Shown: positions 53,457 to 61,611 of the stretch, one piece after another
How the letters are laid out: each line of letters opens with the position of its first letter
Position numbering within the stretch: position 1 is the stretch's first letter
Source: Marinomonas algarum
Lineage (GTDB): Bacteria; Pseudomonadota; Gammaproteobacteria; Pseudomonadales; Marinomonadaceae
Assembly: GCF_020532605.1 (NCBI RefSeq)
Contig: NZ_JAJATW010000009.1
Location: 62,001-126,000 of the forward strand
DNA length: 64,000 nucleotides
Direction: 5' to 3'
Notes under the pieces: generated by a model
What the model was told of the DNA's origin: nothing
What the model saw: only the letters and a program-made list of their open reading frames with translations
Databases searched by the model: none
Translations under genes and position numbers: made by a program

Positions 53457-54578
53457 ATGAGAAAACTGCTGCTTTACCTGGTCTGGGTCTGTTGTTCTAG
53501 CACGATGTCAACTGCGTGGGCATCGAGTGTTGCGATGGACTTGATGGATGGCCAAGATTTTTACCAAGCCATGCCCAGACAAAGGCCGTTAGCGGAGCAG
53601 TTTTCGTCTATTCTTCAATCGCCCCCTCTGCCTATTCGAATTCAACAACAGCGCTCAGTTAACGTTGCGATGTTTTTGTTTGGTGATGTCGATTCGGTTG
53701 AAAACCAGGCGCTCTTATTGGCTTTTCGTCGACGAATGCGAGAACTTAATATTGATTATCGCCTCGATATTTATGTCGACAATGCAGTCGATGGCGTGGA
53801 TTTCTCGCCCTATACGAAATTGACCAATGCGCAGCCCGACTACATTGTTATGACCAAGTTGGGTCTGATTCAGCGCCGGTTTGTCGAACGTTTCTTACGC
53901 TCTGGTGACACCAAGGTGATTGTGTATAATTTTGCTTCACCACTAAAGCAGTGGTTGCATCACTCGCCTTTAATGTATTTGGGTTTTGATCAGAAGAAGG
54001 TGACCACCATGCTGGCAGACTATCTGCACCGTTCATTACCACCCGATGCACGCCTTTCTGCGATGGTGTTACCTGCTGATTATTTGAGTCATCTCCGTTG
54101 TGACCTTTTTCTTGATGAAATGGTCAAGCATCAGCGTCATATTGATCGAGTTTATGTGGCTTCTGACGATAAGCACAGTGCGTTTACGTTAACACAGGCA
54201 TTGTTAAAAGAAGCGCCTGTGGATTTTGTTTTTAGTTGCTCTGCTTCTATTTCTGAAGGGGTGTTGGCTGCTATTCAAAGCCAAAAGTACGAGGATTCTC
54301 AATGGAATGTGCCGGCTAGGGTAAAAACCAACGGATGGGGTGTTTCTTGGCAGGGTGTGTCAGGCTTGACAAGCCCTGCTTTAATGGCCAGTGCCGTGTT
54401 TATGCAGGATGAGCTGTCGATTGCGATTGCTGAGGCGATCAAATTGGATTTAGAAGCGCAAAACTTACCTACCTTATACATTGCGAATTCGACCCTTGTA
54501 CCCGCAAGCCTTGATCCTGTCGTGCTGCGTTTCGTTATGCAGAAAGCTTATCCTTATTCGGGGTCCTTATGGCCGTAG
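53457..54578 (+). CDS. LuxP-like periplasmic binding protein with altered ligand pocket
   Basis: A 373-residue exported protein with a signal peptide (RKLLLYLVWVCCSSTMSTAW, then ASS). It aligns along its length with Vibrio LuxP as I remember it: RRRMRELNIDYRL, TKVIVYNFASPLKQWL, PLMYLGFDQKKVTTMLADYL, DYLSHLRCDLFLDEM, DFVFSCSASISEGVLAAI, TNGWG and SIAIAEAIKLDLEAQNLPTL. Of the seven AI-2-contacting residues of LuxP, Ser80, Asn158, Arg214 and Trp294 are kept, while Q77, W82 and R310 correspond to Val78, Asn83 and Phe315. So the fold is LuxP-like but AI-2 itself is unlikely to bind in the same way. The start is the ATG before the signal peptide; a TTG further upstream is improbable. Its stop overlaps the LuxQ-like gene by 10 bases. 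Confidence 0.85.
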   Translation: MRKLLLYLVWVCCSSTMSTAWASSVAMDLMDGQDFYQAMPRQRPLAEQFSSILQSPPLPIRIQQQRSVNVAMFLFGDVDSVENQALLLAFRRRMRELNIDYRLDIYVDNAVDGVDFSPYTKLTNAQPDYIVMTKLGLIQRRFVERFLRSGDTKVIVYNFASPLKQWLHHSPLMYLGFDQKKVTTMLADYLHRSLPPDARLSAMVLPADYLSHLRCDLFLDEMVKHQRHIDRVYVASDDKHSAFTLTQALLKEAPVDFVFSCSASISEGVLAAIQSQKYEDSQWNVPARVKTNGWGVSWQGVSGLTSPALMASAVFMQDELSIAIAEAIKLDLEAQNLPTLYIANSTLVPASLDPVVLRFVMQKAYPYSGSLWP

Positions 54579-57208
54579 TCACAGTGAGCTTACAAAAGCG
54601 ATTACAACAGACCGCGCTTGGTTTGGTTTTGATGGCGTTCATCGCGATAACGTTATCGAGTCTGTACTTTATCGAAGTACAAAACGGTAAAGCAGAAGAG
54701 CAAAAATTAGCGCTTAAACACCAAATAGTTGAACAAGCCTTCAATAGTTACCTTACTCGTGCCGAAGCCGAAATGACCTTTATTGGGCAAGATTTAGCGT
54801 TAAGGCGCTATGAAGAAGAGCGTGCTTTAGACGTTTTGTTCGGCCACCATGAGGTACTGTTTTTTGGTGGGCTCGATTTCTTCTATATTGAATGGCGTAA
54901 CGGTGAACATGCCATGGACCCGAGAGCGCGTCTGTTTACTGAGGTAGAGTTCGACCGTATTTTAAAGAACGCCTTGCTTAATCAATGGGTGTCTGTTGTG
55001 ACAAAAGATGGTGCCAGTTTATTGGTTTTGAAAACACAGCTGCTGTCTGCTAACCAACAAAGTATGGGCTCTTTGTATGGTTTTATTGCCCTTAACGACA
55101 ATCTCACGCTGGGCAGTGAGTTGCTGCAAAGTGCGCAAGTGAGTCAAGTCAGTGTGTATGACACTACCCACAAACGTCTTTTAATGGAGGAGACTGTCGG
55201 GGGAGTGGACCTTTCCGGTGCTGTACTACGCTCCAGTTTGCCATTGCAGTCCGCTATTCAGGGGACGCTTCAGTTGGATATTGTGCAGCAACATGATTTT
55301 GCTTCAAACAGTGTGCCTAAGAGTGTGCCACTGCTTCTTATTGCCTCTGCTATTTTTGCCTGCTTTTACTTCTTTTTATCTCGGGCTTTTAAAACCTTTC
55401 TCTTTCAGCCACTGGCTCGCCTTGCATTAGACGAAGAGCAGGGCGTGTTGCCTTTTTACGAACTGCAAACGTTGCAGCAGCAAGGTTTACAGCACAAAGA
55501 GGCGATTCAAAACAAGCAGGCGCGTTTTACCTTGTTGGCAGAATCTGTTCATAGTGCGGTGATTTTCTGTAATGAAGTCGCACAAATTGAGTTAATGAAT
55601 GGTGAAGCAGAGCAGCTTTTTCCCGAAGCCAGCGACGCAAGAACCTTGTTTGATTTTATGCCTATTGTCTGCCATCAAGCGATACAGTCAGCATTAAAAG
55701 GCGATGTTGGGGTGACATTTACACTGACGATGAACGAGGTGGGAAGTATATATCAGTGGCAAGCTTACTCTTATTATAATGAGAATCGATTTCGCAGCGT
55801 GTTACTCATAGGGCGTAACGTAACAGAAGAGACACGATTAAGTTGGCAACTTGAACAGTTACAGCCTCTTTCAACGGCGGTATTAAAAAAAGCGGACACG
55901 GACGCTTTGATCAGTGAGTTGAGTTACCTAGTGCAGTTACCAGAGGCAATCAACGATAGGCATATAAAGGGTTGGTTGACCCTTTTGCTGTCTGTTTTGA
56001 GCGACATCCGTACTCCTGTTTTTTCTGATGATGAGAGCGATGGCCGCGCCTATTATCCCTTGGGTGATGTGTTTGCAGAGGAAAGTGCTCAAGTGATGGC
56101 GGCAATGGGTTCTGAAGCGAACCGAGTTATTTTAGAGTGTTCTGCCGAAATGGGACAAAGGAAAGTCGAGGTAGATGCGCATTTCCGGGGGCTTATTCGC
56201 GTGCTTTTGATGATGGCCATGTCTAATGATATGGCAGAACGACGTTTAACGGTACAGTCAGACGGTCCCGAATTGGAAATGACGGTGATGAACGACATGG
56301 CGTTTCGTCCCCTCTTTTTTTGGATAATTGAAACCTTGCTGACCCCCATGGGAGGCCAGTATACGGTGCTGCAAAACAATGCCTTGCGTTTGAATACGGT
56401 TGTTAAAGAGTGGTTGGAGGAGGCTGATTTGGTTTCTTCTGTCTCCTCTGGTCCATCTATGCACGGTCAGGTGGTGGCATGGATTACTAATGACTATCCT
56501 CACGCTGAAGAGGTGGAAGCCATGCTGTTGCGCTTTGGTTTGATCGTAGAGATGTATGAATCAAGTCATCGTTTTTTTACCCAACCCAATACAAAAGCTT
56601 TGTACGCAGCGGTGTTCATTGGCTGTGATACGAACACCGCCGCACAGGCTGAGATGACGTCGGCATTAAGACAAAAACATCAGGGTGAAAAACTCCCTAT
56701 TATTTGGCTGAACAGTACACACACCGCCAAGGAAGACAGGAATGTACTGACTTTGAAAGGGTGCTGTTTTGATTACAATCTGCATAAGGCGCTTAAACAA
56801 GCGCTTGCTTTGCCTCCTATTCCTTTTAGGGTAGAAAGCGATCAGGAGATGACTTGGTTGGTGGTTGGAGGAAGCCGAGTCGCAAAAGCCATTTGGTATG
56901 CATCGCTTGCAAAATTCGAAGTGACAACACAATGGCTCGACGATTTATCGGATGATGCGTCTGTTTTTTCATATTATGGCAATGCGCAGGTCATTTTATT
57001 AGAGCCTCAACCTTCTCATTTATTGGTATCGATACAGTATGCCCTGCCAAACATCCGTTTTTTTTCTGTACAAAGGTGGCAAGGAATGCCGGATAATGTT
57101 GTCCTTTCTGCCATGGAGCAGCCTTATTCAAATGAAAAGATCAGTGAATTTGCAAAAATGTTAATGCGGTATAACAAGGATCCCAGTGGGATGACAAATC
57201 AACAGTAG
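54569..57208 (+). CDS. LuxQ-shaped pseudo-hybrid sensor kinase
   Basis: An 879-residue membrane protein. Membrane helices at about 13-35 and 253-271 enclose a periplasmic sensor (36-250). A PAS-like domain (about 318-418) precedes a DHp-like segment in which the His of the H-box reads Leu428 (LEQLQPLS against HEIRTPLN). The ATPase domain has kept its frame (DAHFRGLIRVLLMMAMSND, LLTPMGG) but lost the N-box Asn and the G1/G2 glycines. Two receiver-like domains follow, 632-745 and 762-866. In the first the acceptor Asp is replaced (FIGCD, Gly685); in the second it is Glu812 (VILLEPQP), and the acidic pair is gone. It should therefore sense and signal without phosphotransfer. Coupled to the LuxP-like gene upstream; mtnN starts 10 bases after its stop. 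Confidence 0.8.
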   Translation: MAVVTVSLQKRLQQTALGLVLMAFIAITLSSLYFIEVQNGKAEEQKLALKHQIVEQAFNSYLTRAEAEMTFIGQDLALRRYEEERALDVLFGHHEVLFFGGLDFFYIEWRNGEHAMDPRARLFTEVEFDRILKNALLNQWVSVVTKDGASLLVLKTQLLSANQQSMGSLYGFIALNDNLTLGSELLQSAQVSQVSVYDTTHKRLLMEETVGGVDLSGAVLRSSLPLQSAIQGTLQLDIVQQHDFASNSVPKSVPLLLIASAIFACFYFFLSRAFKTFLFQPLARLALDEEQGVLPFYELQTLQQQGLQHKEAIQNKQARFTLLAESVHSAVIFCNEVAQIELMNGEAEQLFPEASDARTLFDFMPIVCHQAIQSALKGDVGVTFTLTMNEVGSIYQWQAYSYYNENRFRSVLLIGRNVTEETRLSWQLEQLQPLSTAVLKKADTDALISELSYLVQLPEAINDRHIKGWLTLLLSVLSDIRTPVFSDDESDGRAYYPLGDVFAEESAQVMAAMGSEANRVILECSAEMGQRKVEVDAHFRGLIRVLLMMAMSNDMAERRLTVQSDGPELEMTVMNDMAFRPLFFWIIETLLTPMGGQYTVLQNNALRLNTVVKEWLEEADLVSSVSSGPSMHGQVVAWITNDYPHAEEVEAMLLRFGLIVEMYESSHRFFTQPNTKALYAAVFIGCDTNTAAQAEMTSALRQKHQGEKLPIIWLNSTHTAKEDRNVLTLKGCCFDYNLHKALKQALALPPIPFRVESDQEMTWLVVGGSRVAKAIWYASLAKFEVTTQWLDDLSDDASVFSYYGNAQVILLEPQPSHLLVSIQYALPNIRFFSVQRWQGMPDNVVLSAMEQPYSNEKISEFAKMLMRYNKDPSGMTNQQ

Positions 57209-57217
57209 GAGTAACAC

Positions 57218-57913
57218 ATGAGTGTAATTGGACTAATTGGCGCCATGGATGAAGAAATTGCGGTTATTAAGGCGTGGATGACGCAAGTTCGTGCAGAGAC
57301 CATAGCGGGCTGTGAGTTTTACTGTGGTTCTTTTGAAGGTAAAGAAGTGGTGTTGCTTAAATCGGGTATTGGCAAGGTGAATGCCGCTGTATCAACGACG
57401 TTGCTGTTGTCTCAGTTTAAGCCAGATTATGTGATTAATATTGGCTCGGCAGGTGGGTATGATGCCGATTTGCAAGTGGGTGATGTGGTGATTTCTGACG
57501 CGGTACTACACCACGATGTCGATGTAACGGCTTTCGGTTACGTCATGGGACAAGTACCGAATATGCCTGCTACTTATACGGCTGCCCCAACTTTGGTTCA
57601 AAAAGCCCAGCAAGCGGTACAGGCAACGACCTCTGTAAAAGCCAAAATTGGCTTGATTGGTACAGGGGACAGTTTTATGAGTGACCCTGTTCGGGTAGAG
57701 GCTGTACGTACAATCTTTCCCGATCTGGTCGCGGTTGAGATGGAAGCGGCGGCGGTGGCTCAGGTATGTTTTAAATTTGATACACCGTTTGTGGTGGTGC
57801 GTGCGCTGTCGGATGTCGCTGGTAAGGAGTCCCCTCAGAGCTTTGAAGAGTATTTAAAAGTTGCGGCTGAGAACTCTTCTTTGATGATTCAGCAAATGCT
57901 TAAGGCTGACTAA
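57218..57913 (+). CDS. mtnN: 5'-methylthioadenosine/S-adenosylhomocysteine nucleosidase
   Basis: A 231-residue nucleosidase (Pfs): IGLIGAMDEEIAVIKAWM with E12, VLLKSGIGKVNAAVSTTLLL, VINIGSAGGYDADLQVGDVV, LIGTGDSFMSDPVRV, VAVEMEAAAVAQVC (substrate Glu near 174-176) and catalytic Asp199 in RALSDVAG. It cleaves MTA and SAH; SAH cleavage gives S-ribosylhomocysteine, the LuxS substrate for AI-2. It starts 10 bases after the LuxQ-like gene and is followed 4 bases later by the outer-membrane-type protein, so it is inside this operon. Confidence 0.97.
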   Translation: MSVIGLIGAMDEEIAVIKAWMTQVRAETIAGCEFYCGSFEGKEVVLLKSGIGKVNAAVSTTLLLSQFKPDYVINIGSAGGYDADLQVGDVVISDAVLHHDVDVTAFGYVMGQVPNMPATYTAAPTLVQKAQQAVQATTSVKAKIGLIGTGDSFMSDPVRVEAVRTIFPDLVAVEMEAAAVAQVCFKFDTPFVVVRALSDVAGKESPQSFEEYLKVAAENSSLMIQQMLKAD

Positions 57914-57916
57914 CTC

Positions 57917-58912
57917 ATGCTTTTTAAAAAGCAGCCAAGTGTGCTCTTGTTGGTGTTTGCTGGCTGCTTCTGTTCGACGGTGTGGGCGGAAAATGTTGAT
58001 AGTGCCCTAGTATCAGAGGGTGAGACAGCAGGGCAGGATACATCTTGGTGGTTAGACTCTCACGAAAGTGTCTCTAAAACGATTGGTCGTTGGTCAAGTG
58101 GTGTTGATGGTTTTTTATCGGGTGAAGAATCGACAGAGCAATCGGATTTTTTAAATCAAGACAGTCAGGTGGAAATTCGCTTCGGCTCGACGGTCGGCGA
58201 CGGTACACGCGCCAGTTTTTTTGACTTTAGTGCTAAGCTTAGGTTGCCAAATACTCAGGATCGTCTGCGTTTGGTCATTGAGTCGGAGCCCGACACATTG
58301 GCGCCAGAAAGCGTTCAAAATGAATCGTCTGAGAGAGAGGGTGTCGTTGAGTCGGCTTTGGCGACGAATATTTCTGCGGCGGTTCGTTATATTGAAGAAG
58401 ACTTAGGCTTGGATGTTGACGCTGGGGTAAGAGTGGATTTTCCATTAGATCCTTTTATACGTTTTCGTTTCAAGCAGGGTCGTCAAATTAACCAATGGCA
58501 ATGGTGGCAAAACCAAGAGTTGTTTGCTTATTATTCTAAAGGTGTCGGTGCACGTTACCGTTTAGGGTTGGGTTATACCGCTACGCCTGAATTAGCATAC
58601 AGTACGGATTTTTCTGTTGTTTGGCTTGATAGAGAAAATCGTTTTTATGGCCGTGAAAACTTTGCGATTCAGCAACGATTAGATGATAAAAATCGCGTAG
58701 GTTACCAATTAAGTTTTTTACAATCGGGTGAACATGAATTATCACCAGACAGCTATTTGTACAATGTTCAATATGAGCGACTATTGTACAAAAAATGGCT
58801 TGTTGGGCAATTAAAGCCTCAATTTACGCACGATGAAGAGGATGATTACCATGGTAAATTCTCGCTTACTTTGTCTATGGTCATATTGCTTGGTCCTGAG
58901 TACCTTCATTAG
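57917..58912 (+). CDS. Putative outer-membrane beta-barrel protein of unknown function
   Basis: A 331-residue protein with a signal peptide (FKKQPSVLLLVFAGCFCSTV, then WAEN). I do not recognise a named family. An acidic N-terminal region (28-80, TSWWLDSHESVSKTIGRWSS) is followed by alternating amphipathic strands from about 85 to the end: QVEIRFGSTVGDGTRASFFD, LRLVIESEP, FIRFRFKQGRQINQWQWWQN, ELFAYYSKGVGARYRLGLGY, YEQL-type aromatic girdles and a C-terminal strand ending VILLGPEYLH. This suggests a barrel of 8-12 strands, although the last residue is His, not the usual aromatic. It follows mtnN by 3 bases and is the last gene of the LuxPQ-like operon. Confidence 0.7.
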   Translation: MLFKKQPSVLLLVFAGCFCSTVWAENVDSALVSEGETAGQDTSWWLDSHESVSKTIGRWSSGVDGFLSGEESTEQSDFLNQDSQVEIRFGSTVGDGTRASFFDFSAKLRLPNTQDRLRLVIESEPDTLAPESVQNESSEREGVVESALATNISAAVRYIEEDLGLDVDAGVRVDFPLDPFIRFRFKQGRQINQWQWWQNQELFAYYSKGVGARYRLGLGYTATPELAYSTDFSVVWLDRENRFYGRENFAIQQRLDDKNRVGYQLSFLQSGEHELSPDSYLYNVQYERLLYKKWLVGQLKPQFTHDEEDDYHGKFSLTLSMVILLGPEYLH

Positions 58913-58983
58913 ATTTGTTTTTGTGTAACTCGTATAATGCGCGCTATGCACTCTTCACCCATCGTTTTCAAGAGAAGTAAATC

Positions 58984-60087
58984 ATGAGACCGGATCAAAT
59001 CCAGCCAGAAATGTATGAAAAGCAGTTGCACGATAAGCAAGCCAACTTAGCGGAATTAATGGCAACGCTGTCATTACCTGAAATGGAAGTGTATCCCAGT
59101 GTTCCGACCCATTACCGTATGCGCGCTGAATTTCGTATTTGGCACGATGGCGATGATTTATTTTATGCCATGTTCGATTCAGCCGACCCAAGAACGCCAA
59201 TTCGTACAGACCAATTTCTTGCGGCATCCACTCAGATCAACACCTTGATGCCACAATTATTGGATGCAGTACGTGATACGCCAATCTTGCGTCATAAGCT
59301 TTTCCAAGTGGATTTTTTGACCACTACAACGGGTGAGGCACTGATCAGCTTGCTTTATCACAAGCCGATCGGTGAGGAATGGAACGCGGCGGCTCAGCAG
59401 CTCAATAAGGCATTTCCTGCCTGTCATTTTATTGGTCGAAGTCGTAAGAAAAAGCAAATTCTAACCCGTGACTTTGTGATGGAAACCTTGACCGTTCATG
59501 GTCAAAAATTTCATTATCAGCAAGTTGAAAACAGCTTTACTCAGCCAAACGCCGGTATCAGTGAGAAGATGTTAGAATGGGCACTGGACGTCACGAAAGA
59601 GGCGTCTGGGGATTTATTGGAAATGTACTGCGGCAACGGTAATTTCTCCATACCGCTCTCTCGTCAATTCGATCGTGTTGTCGCCACTGAGATATCTAAA
59701 GTGTCGGTGAACTCAGCACAGCTCAATATTGCGATTAATGGCATGCATAATGTACAGGTTGTTAAAATGGCCAGCGAAGATGTTTCTGCTGCGCTTAATG
59801 GGGATGGTGAGTTACCTAAGAGCTTAGTACAGGCCGGTGTTAGTGAGCTTTCTCCATCAGTTGTTCTGGTTGACCCACCACGTGCGGGGTTGGATGATGC
59901 GACGGTTGAACTGGTACGGAAAATAGATGCGATTCTTTATGTTTCCTGTAACCCGGAAACACTCAAAGCCAATTTAGAAGCGTTATCCACTACGCATGAT
60001 GTTATTCGATATGCTATGTTTGACCAGTTTCCTTATACTCACCACGTTGAAACTGGCGTATATTTGCAAAGAAAAACAACGAACTAG
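58984..60087 (+). CDS. trmA: tRNA (uracil-54-C5)-methyltransferase
   Basis: A 367-residue TrmA: MRAEFRIWHDGDDLFYAMFD, FIGRSRKKKQILTRDFVMET, FTQPNAGISEKMLEWALDVT, EMYCGNGNFSIPLSRQFDRV (SAM-binding), SVVLVDPPRAGLDDATVELV and nucleophile Cys in YVSCNPETLKANLEALS. It makes ribothymidine at position 54. It stands alone, with an AGAAGT ribosome site. No Fe-S Cys cluster of RlmD/RumA is present, which supports TrmA. Confidence 0.96.
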   Translation: MRPDQIQPEMYEKQLHDKQANLAELMATLSLPEMEVYPSVPTHYRMRAEFRIWHDGDDLFYAMFDSADPRTPIRTDQFLAASTQINTLMPQLLDAVRDTPILRHKLFQVDFLTTTTGEALISLLYHKPIGEEWNAAAQQLNKAFPACHFIGRSRKKKQILTRDFVMETLTVHGQKFHYQQVENSFTQPNAGISEKMLEWALDVTKEASGDLLEMYCGNGNFSIPLSRQFDRVVATEISKVSVNSAQLNIAINGMHNVQVVKMASEDVSAALNGDGELPKSLVQAGVSELSPSVVLVDPPRAGLDDATVELVRKIDAILYVSCNPETLKANLEALSTTHDVIRYAMFDQFPYTHHVETGVYLQRKTTN

Positions 60088-60291
60088 CTTTTACCGTATT
60101 TAAATAGCCGGTTTTTTTAACAAAAAGCTGCATCGCAGCCTGTGCGCGATATGGCTTTTTGTTGGTACCATTCATGAGTATTGTTCTTGATATAATGAAA
60201 GACATTCCCTTACCTGTCTTAGGTTAGAAGGGTTTCTGTGTTAAGATCCTTTATCTTTTTCCCCCACCACCATAGAGAAGTCGAACGAGCC

Positions 60292-61521
60292 ATGAGTAAT
60301 AACTCACTAGACAAAGACAAAATCAAAATCTTGTTGTTAGAAGGCGTTCATCAATCTGCATTGGATGCATTGCATGACGCAGGCTACACCAACATCGAAT
60401 ACCATAAAACAGCACTAGCTGAAGATGAACTGATCGAGAAGATTTCGGAAGCGCACTTCATTGGTATTCGTTCCCGCACACAGTTAACGGCGAAAGTGCT
60501 AGAGCACGCGAACCGTTTGGTTGCGATCGGTTGTTTCTGTATCGGCACAAACCAAGTTGATTTGGATGCAGCAAGTTCAAAGGGTATCGTTGTTTTTAAT
60601 GCGCCTTACTCGAACACTCGAAGTGTGGCTGAGCTTGTATTAGGTCAGTTAATTTTATTGCTTCGTGGTATTCCTACAAAAAATGCGGCTTGTCATCGCG
60701 GCGGCTGGATCAAATCTGCAGTAGGGTCATTTGAAACTCGTGGTAAGCGCTTGGGTATTATCGGTTACGGTAGTATTGGTACGCAATTGAGTGTATTGGC
60801 AGAGTCTTTGGGTATGGAGGTTTGTTTCTACGACATCATAACCAAATTGCCACTGGGTAATGCTCGTCAAATAAAAAGCCTGAAAGAGTTACTTTCAACC
60901 AGTGATATTATTAGTTTGCACGTACCAGAAACGCGTTCAACAAAAATGATGATTGGTGTCAAAGAAGTCTCTCAGATGAAAAAAGGGTCTATTTTCATTA
61001 ACGCATCACGCGGAACCGTTGCTGATTTAGACGCGGTTGCTGATGCAATTAAAGCTGGCGATCTTGCTGGTGCTGCTGTTGATGTGTTCCCTGTAGAGCC
61101 AAAGAGCAACAATGAAGAGTTTGTTTCACCATTGCGCGGTCTAGACAATGTGATTTTGACGCCTCACATTGGTGGTAGCACCATGGAAGCCCAAGAAAAC
61201 ATTGGTATTGAAGTGGCTGAGAAGCTGATTAAATACTCCGATGTGGGTACAACCATTGCTGCTGTCAACTTCCCAGAAGTAGCCTTGCCTGCTCAAGCAG
61301 ACAATCACCGTATTTTGCACATACATGAAAACCGCCCCGGTGTTTTGTCTCGAATCAATGCGATTTTCTCTGAACACAACATCAATATTACGGGCCAATA
61401 TCTTCGTACAACGGAGAAGTTAGGTTACATGGTCATGGATGTGGATGCAGAAGAAGGTGAGCTTGCATTGGAAAAAGTGCGTGAAGTCGAAGGCACTGTA
61501 AAAGCACGTGTTCTGTTTTAG
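60292..61521 (+). CDS. serA: D-3-phosphoglycerate dehydrogenase
   Basis: A 409-residue SerA: LLLEGVHQSALDALHDAGYT, IGIRSRTQLTAKVLEHANRL, FCIGTNQVDLDAASSKGIVV, NAPYSNTRSVAELVLGQLIL, the NAD-binding GIIGYGSIGTQLSVLAESLG, INASRGTVADLDAVADAIKA, TPHIGGSTMEAQENIGIEVA and a C-terminal ACT domain (ILHIHENRPGVLSRINAIFS) that binds serine. The start MSNNSLDKDK is chosen by family; the frame continues 18 unconserved codons upstream. A TATAAT at 60190-60195 may be its promoter. Confidence 0.97.
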   Translation: MSNNSLDKDKIKILLLEGVHQSALDALHDAGYTNIEYHKTALAEDELIEKISEAHFIGIRSRTQLTAKVLEHANRLVAIGCFCIGTNQVDLDAASSKGIVVFNAPYSNTRSVAELVLGQLILLLRGIPTKNAACHRGGWIKSAVGSFETRGKRLGIIGYGSIGTQLSVLAESLGMEVCFYDIITKLPLGNARQIKSLKELLSTSDIISLHVPETRSTKMMIGVKEVSQMKKGSIFINASRGTVADLDAVADAIKAGDLAGAAVDVFPVEPKSNNEEFVSPLRGLDNVILTPHIGGSTMEAQENIGIEVAEKLIKYSDVGTTIAAVNFPEVALPAQADNHRILHIHENRPGVLSRINAIFSEHNINITGQYLRTTEKLGYMVMDVDAEEGELALEKVREVEGTVKARVLF

Positions 61522-61558
61522 ACGTCTGTTTTCTCGATAATCTTCACATTGATAACAA

Positions 61559-61585
61559 AAATCCAGCTGCGGCTGGATTTTTTGT
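61559..61585. terminator. serA terminator (bidirectional)
   Basis: AAATCCAGC (61559-61567) and GCTGGATTT (61572-61580) with loop TGCG, followed by TTTT. It shares its stem sequence with the rph terminator. It can also end the minus-strand chemoreceptor, whose stop is at 61612. Confidence 0.92.
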
Positions 61586-61611
61586 GTCGGCCTCTTAGCT
61601 CTATCTATACT

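Noticed and set aside
56000-56030. SDIRTP at residues 478-483 of the LuxQ-like protein as the kinase H-box
   Set aside because: It lacks the His and is about 50 residues too late; it aligns better with the second DHp helix.
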